DNA from: Hyperoplus lanceolatus
Taxonomy: Eukaryota > Chordata > Actinopteri > Uranoscopiformes > Ammodytidae
Length of the DNA: 64,000 nucleotides
Direction of reading: 5' to 3'
NCBI GenBank assembly: GCA_026929865.2
Contig: CM049402.1
Coordinates: 14,923,501-14,987,500, forward strand
Made by a program: the position numbers and the translations under genes. This document shows positions 16,666-27,814 of the stretch, in pieces. A model generated the notes under the pieces. That model did not search any database. It saw only the letters and a program-made list of their open reading frames with translations, and had not been told where the DNA came from. Positions within the stretch are counted from its first letter, which is position 1. The number at the start of each line of letters is the position of its first letter.

Positions 16666-17294
16666 ATGTCCTCTAGTTAAAAGATGATCCACATCCACCA
16701 GGAGCCAATTGAAATTGAAGATGTTTTGCTGATATGATAAAATAAAAAAATTATTTTCTTTGACCAACACACATTTCTGTACAAACAGGACATATGGCCT
16801 GGCCAAAAGCGGTTAAAGGAAAATATAATTCAATCATTAATGAAAAAGAATTGCCTCACTTGCATTTGAGAAGATAGTTAAAATAATTGGGTACCAGCAG
16901 GCAGGTTTACAGTATGATTTACACTGGACATTTCCAAACTGGGGGCGAAAAATGAAGGGAAAATAGTGGAGTGAAACTTTTTCATAGCAGATATTGACTT
17001 GTCAAACATTCATTGCTGCATTGCATTGTAATAATTGCTGGAACCAAGCCATCTGGAATGTTATTAGTTCCACCTGTGCATGGCCTGAAATTATGGTTTC
17101 ATATTCAACAATTAATTGTGTATAACATTACATTTCTGTGTCTAAATATGCAACAATTAAAGTGTGTATTAAGAGATTTACACTCAATCTGCTTTTTTGG
17201 GGGTTGCGTGGTTGTGCTTTGACCAGCTGTTATCAACAGTGGCCTGGCAACAAAAAAAGTGTACAACTGCTGCCTGAGCTTGATTCATATATCG
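16666..17294. other. Intergenic, nothing recognised
   Basis: AT-rich sequence without coding exons or bounded repeats. Confidence 0.4.
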
Positions 17295-17748
17295 CTTAAA
17301 GCCAGTGGTGGGCTGTCAGGGCCAGCAGAGAAGGTCAAAATCCAAATAATATTTTTTTTTTGTTTTTTAAAATTATATTAATGTGTGTTTAAATGTGTAT
17401 GAATTTAATAAAAAAAATCAGTACGTTACAATAATAATTAATTTTTTTTTGGAAAATAGTTATTTTTTGTGAGGCTGAGCTGGATTTCCCAGGCATATCC
17501 TCACCTAAACGCATCACAGCTATGTGGAGCAGCGGGACCTGCACTAGAAATATTGCTAGCCTTTCATCGAAGCTGCCGTCTCCTATTGGATAATAACTTT
17601 GACTGGCATGTCTCATCAGCCAATCAGATTCTGATGTGTAGTGACAGCCCGCCCCCAGGGCCCAGCGATATCTCAGCCGCTAGTCCCCCGTGATGTCATC
17701 AGCGAAGTTTGAAACTTCAGCGGGCTATTAGCATTGTGATGTGAGTGA

Positions 17749-18979
17749 TAGTCGAACCTCAGATTGAAGAGGAACAATGTGGATTCCGTCCTGGCCGTGG
17801 AACAACGGACCAGCTCTTCACTCTCGCAAGGATCCTAGAGGGAGCTTGGGAGTTTGCTCATCCAGTCTACATGTGTTTTGTAGATCTGGCGAAGGCCTAT
17901 GACCGGGTTCCCCGGGAGATACTGTGGGGGGTGCTGCGGGAGTATGGGGTGAGGGTGTCTCTTCTCAGGGCCATCCAATCTCTGTACGCCCAAAGCGAGA
18001 GCTGTGTACGGGTTCTCGGTAGTAAGTCAGACTCGTTTCCGGTGGGGGTTGGCCTCCGCCAGGGCTGCGCTTTATCACCAATCCTGTTTGTGATATTCAT
18101 GGACAGGATATCAAGGCGTAGTCGTGGTGGGGAGGGGTTGCAGTTTGGTGGTCTGAAGATCTCATCTCTGCTGTTTGCGGATGATGTGGTTCTGATGACA
18201 TCGGCCTGTGACCTTCAGCTCTCATTGGATCGGTTTGCAGCTGAGTGTGAAGCGGTTGGGATGAGGATCAGCACCTCTAAATCGGAGGCCATGGTGCTCA
18301 GCAGGAAACCGATGGATTGTCTACTACAGGTAGGGAATGAGTCCTTACCCCAAGTGAAGGAGTTCAAGTACCTCGGGGTCTTGTTTGCGAGTGAGGGAAC
18401 AATGGAACGTGAGATTGGCCGCAGAATCGGAGCAGCAGGGGCGGTTTTGCACTCGCTTTACCGCACTGTTGTGATGAAAAGAGAGCTGAGTCGTAAGGCA
18501 AAGCTTTCGATCTACCGGTCGATCTTTGTTCCTACCCTCACCTATGGTCATGAAGGCTGGGTAATGACCGAAAGAACGAAATCGCGGGTACAAGCGGCCG
18601 AAATGGGCTTTCTCAGGAGGGTGGCTGGCGTCTCCCTTAGAGATAGGGTGAGAAGCTCAGTCATTCGTGAGGAACTCGGGGCAGAGCCGCTACTCCTTTG
18701 CGTTGAAAGGAGCCAGTTGAGGTGGTTCGGGCATCTGGTAAGGATGCCCCCAGGGCGCCTCCCTAGGGAGGTGTTCCAGGAGCGTCCAGCTGGAAGGTGG
18801 CCTCGGGGAAGACCCAGGACTAGGTGGAGAGATTATATTGCCACACTGGCCTGGGAACACCTCGGGATCCCCCAGTCAGAGCTGGCTGATGTGGCCCGGG
18901 AAAGAGAAGTTTGGGGTTCCCTGCTCAAGCTGCTGCCCCCGCGACCCGATTTCGGATAAGCGGTTGAAGATGATGATGA
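17749..18979 (+). mobile_element. 5'-truncated RTE-clade LINE (Rex3-like) with 12-bp TSD
   Basis: The insert is flanked by the perfect 12-bp duplication tgatgtgagtga (17737-17748 and 18980-18991). It starts abruptly in the middle of a reverse transcriptase, as expected for target-primed 5' truncation. It ends in a short (GAT)n tail rather than poly-A, which is typical of RTE elements. The single open frame inside is undamaged to its natural stop, so the insertion is probably young. Confidence 0.88.
17751..18959 (+). pseudogene. RTE-type reverse transcriptase, N-terminally truncated but open
   Basis: About 400 residues of LINE reverse transcriptase plus C-terminal region. Visible motifs in order: CGFRPGRGTTDQ; VDLAKAYDRVPR (RT motif A); GLRQGCALSPILF (motif B); LLFADDVVLM (catalytic F-A-D-D); KEFKYLGVLF; and the C-terminal block QLRWFGHLVRMP followed by a R-G-R-P-R-T-R-W-R-D motif shared with fish Rex3/RTE elements. 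The apurinic endonuclease and the first part of the RT are missing because of 5' truncation, so it cannot make a complete ORF. No frameshift or internal stop is present. The open frame begins inside the flanking hAT sequence by chance (GTG at 17745); the LINE-derived part starts at about 17751. Confidence 0.85.
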
Positions 18980-20152
18980 TGATGTGAGTGAACTACTATG
19001 GCCATCGCTTTCACACAACCTACTGCCCCCGCTGCCGATCTAGCGTGGCTATTTAAAGGTGATCGTTTAACATAGTTTAGATATAGTTTCGACAGGAATA
19101 CATATAAGCTGGATGGGCTGACATCGTTTTTTTGCGGCACTTCACTGACTGTAACTACGACGCTATGACTGGCTAACAGTTAGCACTGAGCGGAACAAGT
19201 TACCGGTATGTTGCTGGCCGTGTCTGCTTTTTAAACCTGTGAAGGAACATGGCACATCACGGATTTTAACAGCTTTAATGGCTTATAGGATCCGAGGATG
19301 GGTTTCCTCTACAAGTGATGGGTGAGTGTTACTTTTGGCTGTGTCTATCTGTGAAGAGATAACATTTTTTGTGGGGTTTTAAAACCATTTTGTATGTTTG
19401 TTATGGTCGTTGTAGCCTATATTGCTGGGACTTGGGCAGTAGGTGATGCGGTTTTTCATTGTTGATGCCGCTTTCTAAGCATAATATGGGAACCAACTCT
19501 CAACTACACTTCTTCTTAATATGCTGGTTGGATTGGCTGTTGTAAAATATTTGGCATAAAAGACCCTTCTTGCATGTTTCATTTTTGTTATTGAAGCGAA
19601 TGCGGCGCACTGGTAATATTGTCGCGATACTAAATTGAATCCGTTGAAGTTGCGCAAGCATCCGGTGAACCCTATTACAATAACTGGATGCTTGTTTTGT
19701 AACGTGTTATGCGTTTGCAAACAGTTGTCGAGTGACATGAAATATCTGATGGTGATGGTGAAGTAGTCTATCTGGTGTGGGATAAATAACAGTGGTGTGT
19801 GCAGTGCGCTGCTCTGTGGTTATTGAAGATCAACAGTCAAGCGCTTCATGGTATGCATTAGTGTGTACTGTAGGCTATACTGTGATTTTAGCCTATATTT
19901 TGTATGTGGCTGTGTTGGCTGTATCGGCACCTGACGTGTGCGTTTCTCAGTGTTGGGGGGGGGGGGGGGGGGGGTTGGGGTTGGGTTCGCTACTGAAGGC
20001 CTTGACTGAAACCCCACGGTACGCTACTGCTTAAAGCTGGGGTGGAGGATTTGGGGAGAAAATGGCAGTTGGGATAGAGATTCGAATCCAAATACCTCAA
20101 CCGCTCCCCTTGTTCTCTTTGGTCCCTCCACCAAGAAAGTTGTGCCAAAGTG

Positions 20153-20443
20153 GGCGGCAGTGGCGAAGTGGATAGGAAGTTTGCCTCTGGTGTGCAGGGT
20201 CGGAGGTTCGATCCCCCGTCTCCCCGCCACATGTCGAAGTGTCCCTGGGCAAGACACTGAACCCCGAATTGCTCCCGATAGTTAGCTTAGCACCCTAGTG
20301 CTAAGCCTACCCTGCATGGTAGTTGCTGCTATCGGTGTATGAATGTGTGTGTGACTGGGTGAATGTGTACAAAAAACAATGTAAAGCGCTTTGAGTCTGT
20401 GATAAACGGAGATATAGCGCTATACAAGTCCATTTACCATTTA
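20153..20443 (+). mobile_element. V-SINE-like tRNA-derived SINE, full length
   Basis: tRNA-like head with box A (gtggcgaagtggatagg) and box B (ggttcgatccccc), then the V-SINE core gtgtccctgggcaagacact, then an L2-type tail ending in a cgctatacaagtccattt motif. The 8-bp duplication ccaaagtg flanks it at 20145-20152 and 20444-20451. A second copy lies on the minus strand at 50074-50351. Confidence 0.88.
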
Positions 20444-21240
20444 CCAAAGTGAATGGACAGTCCCAACAGCCAATAAGAACAGAGAATCTGAGTGTCGCTC
20501 TGATTGGTCAAAGTGTACAGCTCATGTTAATTTTGACCAATCAGCAATCACATACCTCAGCTTTAATACTAATTGGTAGGCCTACGAGGGTAAACATAGG
20601 TTGCGTTCCGAATCGCATACTTTCTACTATATAGTATGTAGAAAGAAGATTTAGGATGTCCCGATTCTTGTGGCCAGATTTAGGATGGTTAGAAGTACCC
20701 GAATGTCCTACTTCATGCGGCCAAGACTGTTAGGGCCTATCCGAATAGTCCAATCTCCTAACCTATAAGCCTCCTTTCCTATACCTTAACCCCTAAACGT
20801 CATCGGAGTTAAGGAGAGAATGAAAGGTGCTTCCTATCGAACATAGGAAAAGACAGCACTGTTTCAAAAGAATTCGACTCCACTTTTCCTAACCAACGTC
20901 ATTGCGCGACGGCGAGTATTGCTGACGTGAGTCACTAGCGTGAAACTACACTATAGCCTATTCTCCGAAAATTGACTACAACAAGCGCTCGTTTGATCCA
21001 TGCGTTCTTTTCATATTGATTTTAATCAGGTTGTCGCCAACAGAGTGAGAATCACTCCCATATATCCCAATTCACATGTGGAATAAAAAGAGGCTACACT
21101 TGTGTTGATGTTGAAATGAACTGCCCCCAGTAACTTCATTAAATGTGAAGTTGGTATTTTATTTTCTTATGGTGTAAATTATGTGCTACGAAAATAACTA
21201 TTATGATGTTGGTCTTTTATGAGTTCTTTATTATCTTTAG

Positions 21241-21242
<2 letters not shown>

Positions 21243-21276
<34 letters not shown>
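21243..21276. repeat. (GT)n microsatellite
   Basis: Pure gt run followed by a G-run, inside the Harbinger-like element. Confidence 0.9.
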
Positions 21277-21278
<2 letters not shown>

Positions 21279-21451
21279 GGGGGGGGGGTATTTTGTTTTA
21301 GCCGAGTTAAATCTTCCTCTCTTCTCTTCTCTTCTGTTTTACCTCTCGTTCGTATTCGTGTAGAGTCGGTAAACTCCGGCGGTGGCCTGTTGCTTTATAT
21401 CTTGCCGCCGTAAAGGATTATGGGATACCATTATCTCCTTTCCTTTAGCAT

Positions 21452-21661
21452 AGGTTGGTCCGGAGTAACCTATGCTAAAGGAGGGTTAAAGGATGAATCG
21501 AGGCTCCTTTTCTATGCCTTTCCTAAGCATTTTGAGAATAGAGCTGGCAGAATTACAGGTTGGTCCGGAGTAACCTATGCTAAAGGAGGGTTAAAGGATG
21601 AATCGAGGCTCCTTTTCTATGCCTTTCCTAAGCATTTTGAGAATAGAGCTGGCAGAATTAC
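21452..21661. repeat. Perfect 105-bp tandem duplication
   Basis: The unit at 21452-21556 (starting aggttggtccggag, ending cagaattac) is repeated immediately at 21557-21661. Because 105 is divisible by three, the chance open frame shows the same 35 residues twice. The copies look identical, implying a recent duplication or an assembly artefact. Confidence 0.92.
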
Positions 21662-22151
21662 GGGGCATGGGGCCTATCGGCTGAAAAAAAATGAATGGGA
21701 GTCTATGGAAAGTAATCTACTATTTTCTGGTCCCAGTCATTAAATGCCCTGGATTACATATATATGTTTTGTATGGGTCTAAATGATAATTTTTCATGTG
21801 AAGAGTTTGACGGTATGTTGTATGATTATTCGTCTAACGGCTTTTGAAAAAATGCTACGAGAACAACTACAAGTCTTGTCGTCTCTGTGACGTCACCTCA
21901 ACACATTCCCTCCACTTCTCGACTGACAGTGCTAATGGTAATGCTAATGGCTGGCGTGAACAATGCCGACAATCTCCCCACTCGAGAAAGTGAAACTCTC
22001 CACATGTCCACTTTTGTAGTGGTTTTCGCCACGCTGAAGACTTTTGTCTTGTCCTTGAAAGAAGGCAGTAAAGTGCATTATTGACACAGCCATGTTTCGG
22101 AGCTAAGCGGGTGCAAGTGGTGGTGACGAGCAGTGAAGAGCTGTAGTCCAC

Positions 22152-22550
22152 ATTGACCCCAAGTTTTCCTTTTGTGTTGAACATATATTGTTTGGTTTCT
22201 TTAATTACACCCCTAGTCAAACAAACCAATTTTTTATTATAAACCTTATTATTTTATTAGCTAAATGGCATATTCGTAAATGTAAGTACTCAGAAACCTC
22301 TATTTATTGTGTTTGAAAAACAAACCAAGCAATATATGAAAAATATTATGTACTCCAAAAATAAGAAAGCTATCAAAACACTTTGTATGTATATCATTTA
22401 TATAATATTTTTATTTAATGTAATGGTGTTTTTTATTTTTGCATCTGTATTTTTATATAGGCCTATCGGCCAGTTCTGTAGGCTACCCCCTGGCGGCTGT
22501 TGTATTGCTTATTGTCAATAAAATGTAAAAAAAAAAAAAGAAAAAAAAAA
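22152..22550 (+). mobile_element. Short 5'-truncated L1-type retroposon with poly-A
   Basis: Flanked by the 14-bp direct repeat gagctgtagtccac (22138-22151 and 22551-22564). It ends with an aataaa signal (about 22518) followed by a poly-A tail. A short frame reading KNIMYSKNKKAIKTL resembles the extreme C terminus and 3' UTR of fish L1 ORF2, so it is most likely a dead-on-arrival L1 fragment. A processed transcript of another gene cannot be excluded. Confidence 0.8.
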
Positions 22551-23075
22551 GAGCTGTAGTCCACAAAAGCGCTCTGCACAAAACCTGACCGTATCCAGCT
22601 TCTACTCGCTAAATTGTTCCATTCTTTGCACGAAAAAATACCATCTAAATCCATACAAAACATATGTGTAATCGAAGGCATTTCATGACTGGGACAAGAA
22701 AATAATACATTTCTTTCCATTGACTACCGTTGTATTTTTCGAGCCGATAGGCCCCATGCCCCGGAAGTCAGGTACTTCCGCTTAACAGCTCTATTCGGAT
22801 CACCTATCTGTCGAGTACTTCTGGGTCATCTCGATAGGAAAGGAAATTTCCTATGCTAAAAATATTATTCGGATAGGCCCTTATTTTTTATTTTTTTTAT
22901 TTTTTATTTTTTTTATTCTTTATTATTATAAAGAACAACATTTACACAATTCAAAATGGCATATCACATTCGTATTCCTATCATACACAAACAAACCAAG
23001 CGAGATCAACACACTTTGCATAAAAGAAAATAGCATACAAAACAAAACGAAAAAAAAAAACATCAACACAAGTGA

Positions 23076-25829
23076 TCAATCAGGAATCAGGGCACACAAA
23101 TATTCACTAAAAAGTTGGGCTCCTTTCATTTTACACAGTTTAATTGTTTTATTAAATAATACTAATTTGTTATAAAATGCAACAAAAACAGGGGAAGTTT
23201 TTAGAAATCGACATTTATGAATAAAATAGTTTGCCAATAAAATAAAATTATTATTTCCAAATTGAGTTTCTTTGTTTTCCATTTTTAGACCAAATCTTAT
23301 TTTTTCATACGTCAAAATAGGGATATCTTTCTCATTATAACTTATCCAGTACTGAAACCTATTCCAGAAAGTTTGGGTTGCATTACAAAGAAAAAAGAGA
23401 TGTTCTACAGTTTCAATATCGGAATTACAGAAAGTACATACATTCAAATCAAGATTAAATCTTTGATTTAAGAAGTCATTACATGGATAAATCTCATACA
23501 ACATTTTAAAGTGGACTTCTTTCACTTTGGGAGGAACTGGAAAGGACAGGTAATTGGTTCTTATCTTTTTTATATAATTTTTAGTAAATTTCTGGAATAT
23601 ATGTTTTCTCTTAAGTGGTGAAGGGAAGCAGATTGAGTTAAGGGCAGTTCTTATAAATTTATTGTTACATTTTTTATATAGAAAATTTTCTCCGTCTATG
23701 AATAATGAAGGCTCTTGTGGAATGATCACAGAGTAGGTTAGCATGCCTTTGGTTAAAAGGATCATAGCTTGTGGTATTGCCTTAATTACCACTTTGTATT
23801 GCTTTTCAGTACAAACCAAATTATATTTCACAATGAAAGAATTATATGTTAAGATATCACCATTATTATCCAACAAATGACAAATTGACCAGATACCTTT
23901 CTCCATCCATTCCTTCTAAAAAAAAGATATTCTCCTAATTAGAATACATCTGTTATTCCATATTGGGACAGTATGTGGAGTAAAATTATGCTTGTATATG
24001 AGTATCCAGTAAAGGAGAGCCTGACGATGAAAAGCTGATAACTTGACTGGTAATTTGGAAATATCAAAGTCGCATCTTAATAAGAAATCAATGTTACCAA
24101 AATTCCTGAAGATCTTAGATGGGAAATCAAACCAAAAACTATGACCTTTTCTAATAAAATTTTGTAACCATTTTAATTTGATGGTACCATTCATAGGATC
24201 AAAGCCAATGACATTTAGACCACCATCTTCAGCAGATTTAACTATATCGCTTTTTCTTATATAATGATATTTATTTTTCCATAAGTTATCTTGATTAATT
24301 TTCTTGATTAGTTTGTCAGGTATTTCCAATGAGAATGCAGGGTAAATTAGTCTGGATAAACCTTGCATTTTAGTAAGTAGAATGCGTCCAAAAATGGATA
24401 AATCTCTCTGAAGCCAACTGTTGAGAATAGTTTTATTGTTTTTAATATTACTTTCTATATTCGATGTCTCTCTTACTTTTTTATCTTTTGTGACTATAAT
24501 ACCTAAATATTTGACTTCACTTTTAAATGGAATATTATATACAGTACTTAAAGGATGATCATGGATGCTTAACATTTCACATTTCTTCATATTTAATTTC
24601 AAGCCAGATGCTTTAGAAAATAAGGATATTTCTTTTAATGCTGCTGGAATTTGTGCGGTATTTTTCAAAAATAAAGTGGTGTCATCTGCCAGTTGACTTA
24701 TAACCAATGAATTTCCCATTACATTTAATGGTTGGACATTTTGACAATTTTTTACGTGAATTGCCAATAACTCAACAACAAGGATAAACAATAAAGGTGA
24801 GGTTGGACAACCTTGACGAATACCTCTTTTTATGTCAAAACGCCCTGTTGTTCCAAATGGTAGGGAAACTGAACTATTAATGCCATTATATAGTAGGTTA
24901 ACTATATTAATGAACTTTTCTCCAAAACCAAAATACTCCAGTGTTTTTATAATAAAAGAATGTTCAACTGAATCAAAAGCTTTGTAAAAGTCCAAAAAAA
25001 GAATCACTCCATCATCTTCAATGAGATGTCTATAGTCCAATAAATCTAATACCAATCTTATATTATTATGTATGGATCTATCCCTGAGAAAACCAGATTG
25101 GGTGTCAGATATAATATGCGTCAAACCATCTTTTAATCTCTCAGCAATCACATGTGTAAACAGTTTATAGTCAGTATTCAATAAGGTGATAGGGCGAAGA
25201 TTGTCAATGTATCTCTTATCTTTACCTGGTTTGGGGATGAGAGTTATAAGTCCCTGTTTCATCGTAGGTGTAAGTGTCCCATTTCTCAAAATGTCATTTA
25301 TGGCATCAAATAAAAAGCTTTTAATTTCCTCCCAAAAATGTTTATAAAAATTAGAAGTCAAACCGTCTTGACCTGGTGCCTTTCCTACTGCTATTCTCCT
25401 GACTGCTTCATCTAATTCTGATATTCTGATCTCGGACTCACACATTACTTTAAAAGCTAAATCTATCTGGGGGACATGTGACTTTATACTTTCTAGAAAA
25501 ATATCTGAGTCAAAGGTGGAAAACTCTGAAGAATAAAGTTTGGAGTAGAATTTATAAATTTCTTCAGATATCTTTCTTTGATCTGTACATTCAATATCAT
25601 TGACCAATAATGTATTTATCACCTTTCTCCTTTTCTCTAATCCACTAAAATAAGAAGTATTTTTTTCCCCTTTCTCTACCCATTTAGCCCAAGATCTAAC
25701 ATAAGCACCTTGGGCCTTTTTGATATATAAATTATCTAACTTGTTTTGTAGGCTTATGAAGTTACTTTTATCAGCATCAGATATTACAGTCTTGTTACAA
25801 CAATCAGTCCTGCACCAATTGAACTTCAT
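23076..25829 (-). pseudogene. L1 ORF2 reverse transcriptase and C-terminal part, one nonsense codon
   Basis: The segment 25829-23919 encodes 637 residues of L1/Tx1-type RT: a KTSYFSGLEKRRK-like region before the fingers, LITLIPKPGKDKRYIDNLRPI (split here to stay short: LIPKPGKD then NLRPITLLN), LDFYKAFDSVEH (motif A), GIRQGCPTSPLLF (motif B) and QLADDTTLFL (motif C, L-A-D-D). A single TAG at 23916-23918 ends this frame. The following stretch 23906-23076 stays in the same frame and is the ORF2 C-terminal domain with a CxxC-type cluster (VCTFCNSDIETVEHLFFLC). Apart from that stop the RT half is intact. The 5' half of ORF2 lies beyond the hAT insertion. Confidence 0.9.
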
Positions 25830-25866
25830 ATTGTTTTTGTTGTCTATTTTTTGCTTTACTATATTG

Positions 25867-26803
25867 TAGGGATGGGCATAATTAATCGATTAATCGATCA
25901 TTGCTCGTTAAGAATATTGTCGATCACGTGAAATTGTTATCGATCATATAGCCGTTGTGTTGCGCAGTGTGAGTCCGGCAGCACAGCAATGAGTTTCACT
26001 ATGTGGCAGCACCAAAGACTGTATGGGCAGCAATTAAACATCCTACCAGCAGGGGGAGATACTTAACTAGTAGTAGTAGACAACAGAACAGGCACAGGCA
26101 GCAGCCTGCGAGCTGCCATAATGTCAAAACATAAACAGGAAGAAGTTAAGGAGACGTTTGGCATCGGACCGGACAGCTTTAGAACCGAAAATAACTAAGT
26201 TCATTAAGCATTGTGAAACCTTGTATAAGTACAACACTTAAACAAACCGAATTATGTACCACTTGTACATTGAAGCCTACATCCGACCCGGTTTAATGTG
26301 TGACATTAGCGCCGCTAGCATTAGCGGCTAACTTTAGCATCTATGCTTTCCTACTTCGCCTTCATCAGGGAACTAATTTGCACATTTTAGATGTTTATTA
26401 GATGAAGTAACGTTAGGTCCTTTACCACTCAGAGAAACGTGCTGTGCCCTTATGCAGTCTTTGGCAGCATCTTAGGAGGCGCATATGTGTTTAAACTTTA
26501 AAGGTATCGTAGCATTGGCTCCTTGTTGGCTCATATAGCCTCGGGCTTTAACCAGCGCCGCATTTTATTATTATTTTATTTTAAAAAGTTGCCTTGTCTT
26601 AATAGATTGTTGTTTGCCTAGAATATCTTGGAATAAAGATGTAATTGAGTAAAAACCTCTTGTATACAGATGGTAAAAACGCTGTATTTTGGATGTTCTG
26701 TTGGCATTTTTTAATATGTAAAAAAAGATAACGATTACTCGATAATTGCTCGTTAATTTTCCCGATGATCAATCAATTGAATTTCTTAAAATGCCCATCC
26801 CTA
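25867..26803. mobile_element. Non-autonomous hAT element inside L1 ORF2
   Basis: 937 bp with terminal inverted repeats tagggatgggcat / atgcccatcccta and a perfect 8-bp target duplication ctatattg (25859-25866 and 26804-26811). It is rich in atcgatta motifs just inside both ends. No transposase frame is present. Confidence 0.92.
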
Positions 26804-26828
26804 CTATATTGTATCGAGAACTCTTACC

Positions 26829-27233
26829 TTAAAATTTAAAATACTCCCATCTGCTGCTACAACTTTGTATACTCATGTCATTTTTTATTTCTCCTATTAA
26901 GTTTTTAACAACTCTAATAAACTCCTCATCTTTTAAAAGATCAGCATTAAATTTCCAATAATCTTTTTTATACTTAGTCCTATTCTCTGGGTTTAATGTG
27001 AGATGAATCACACAGTGATCTGTTAGAGGGGCACTACTAATAGACACATTTGAAACATATTTTGTAATTTCAGGAGTTGCCAACCACAAATCTATCCTAG
27101 ATTTACAGTTACCATTTGGTTTGTTCCATAAAAATTGACTGACATCTGGATTTCTATCCCTCCAAATATCCGTTAAACTGTTGGAGTTACAAAAATCAAA
27201 TAAAATAGGGTTCCATTGGTTAGTACTATATTT
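26829..27233 (-). pseudogene. L1 ORF2 endonuclease, C-terminal part
   Basis: Minus-strand frame continuing the endonuclease broken at 30591. It reads KYSTNQWNPILFDFCNSN, then RIDLWLATPEI and APLTDHCVIHLTL, the last being the S/T-D-H catalytic block of AP-type LINE endonucleases. It runs into WEYFKF and a TAA caused by small indels just before the hAT insertion at 26803. It joins the 30591-31095 segment in frame once the 27236-30588 insertion is removed. Confidence 0.85.
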
Positions 27234-27814
27234 ATGGCGCTTTTCCACCGCATGGTATCAGCTCGACTCGACTCGACTCGCATTTTTGGCTTTTCCACCG
27301 CAATTTCATGGTACCTGGTACCACGTAGCGGCTGCTTTTTTGGTATCTCCTCGCTCTAGGGTCCAAGCGAGCTGAGCCGATGCTAAAAGGTGACGTCGGC
27401 AGACGGCCGGCCACTGATTGGCCAGAGACTATTGTCTGGCCAATCAGTGGCCAGAGACTACCGGCTTCATTCTGTTGTTTATTCTGTTGTTTATTCTCTC
27501 CGGGACTTTTGAGTGTATTTACGCCGCGTGCAGCCTTCTCTGGCTCTCTTTCATTTGATTTGCATCACAGATCCGAATTTATTTTCCATATAATCGCTAA
27601 GCTCACCCAGTGTTGGTTGTTGGGGAAGTTACTTAAATACGAGAGGAGACATGTAGGCCAGCTAGCAGCTAGGCTAAATAGTAGCCAGCTGGGACAGACA
27701 TGATAGCGAGCGATTACATTACAAGCCTCGGACTGAACTGATTACCTCAATAAAATATTTAGGCTGAGACACGGCTTGCATTTGAAAACACGTATCCTGA
27801 AACCAGCACTAAAC

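Larger units (their letters stand above)
17303..20029. mobile_element. Non-autonomous hAT-like element split by an RTE LINE
   Basis: The element is bounded by perfect 8-bp direct repeats cttaaagc at 17295-17302 and 20030-20037, the target-site length of hAT transposons. Its left end starts cagtggtgggc and its right end, on the other strand, starts cagtagcgtacc, a short imperfect TIR of the hAT CAGTG type. Removing the inserted LINE leaves about 1.5 kb with no transposase. A G-run lies at about 19954-19974. Confidence 0.75.
20733..22880. mobile_element. Harbinger-like TIR element (TTA target), right end duplicated by the L1
   Basis: The left end gggcctatccgaat and right end attcggataggccc are exact inverted repeats, each bordered by tta (20730-20732; 22881-22883), consistent with a 3-bp TWA-type Harbinger target. 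An L1 inserted across its right end, so the right TIR and tta exist twice (again at 32162-32176). The element carries a 105-bp tandem duplication and a truncated L1. No transposase was seen. Confidence 0.7.

Noticed and set aside
18925-19140. Minus-strand frames over the RTE tail and beyond
   Set aside because: Shadow frames of the RTE coding strand and its simple-repeat tail.
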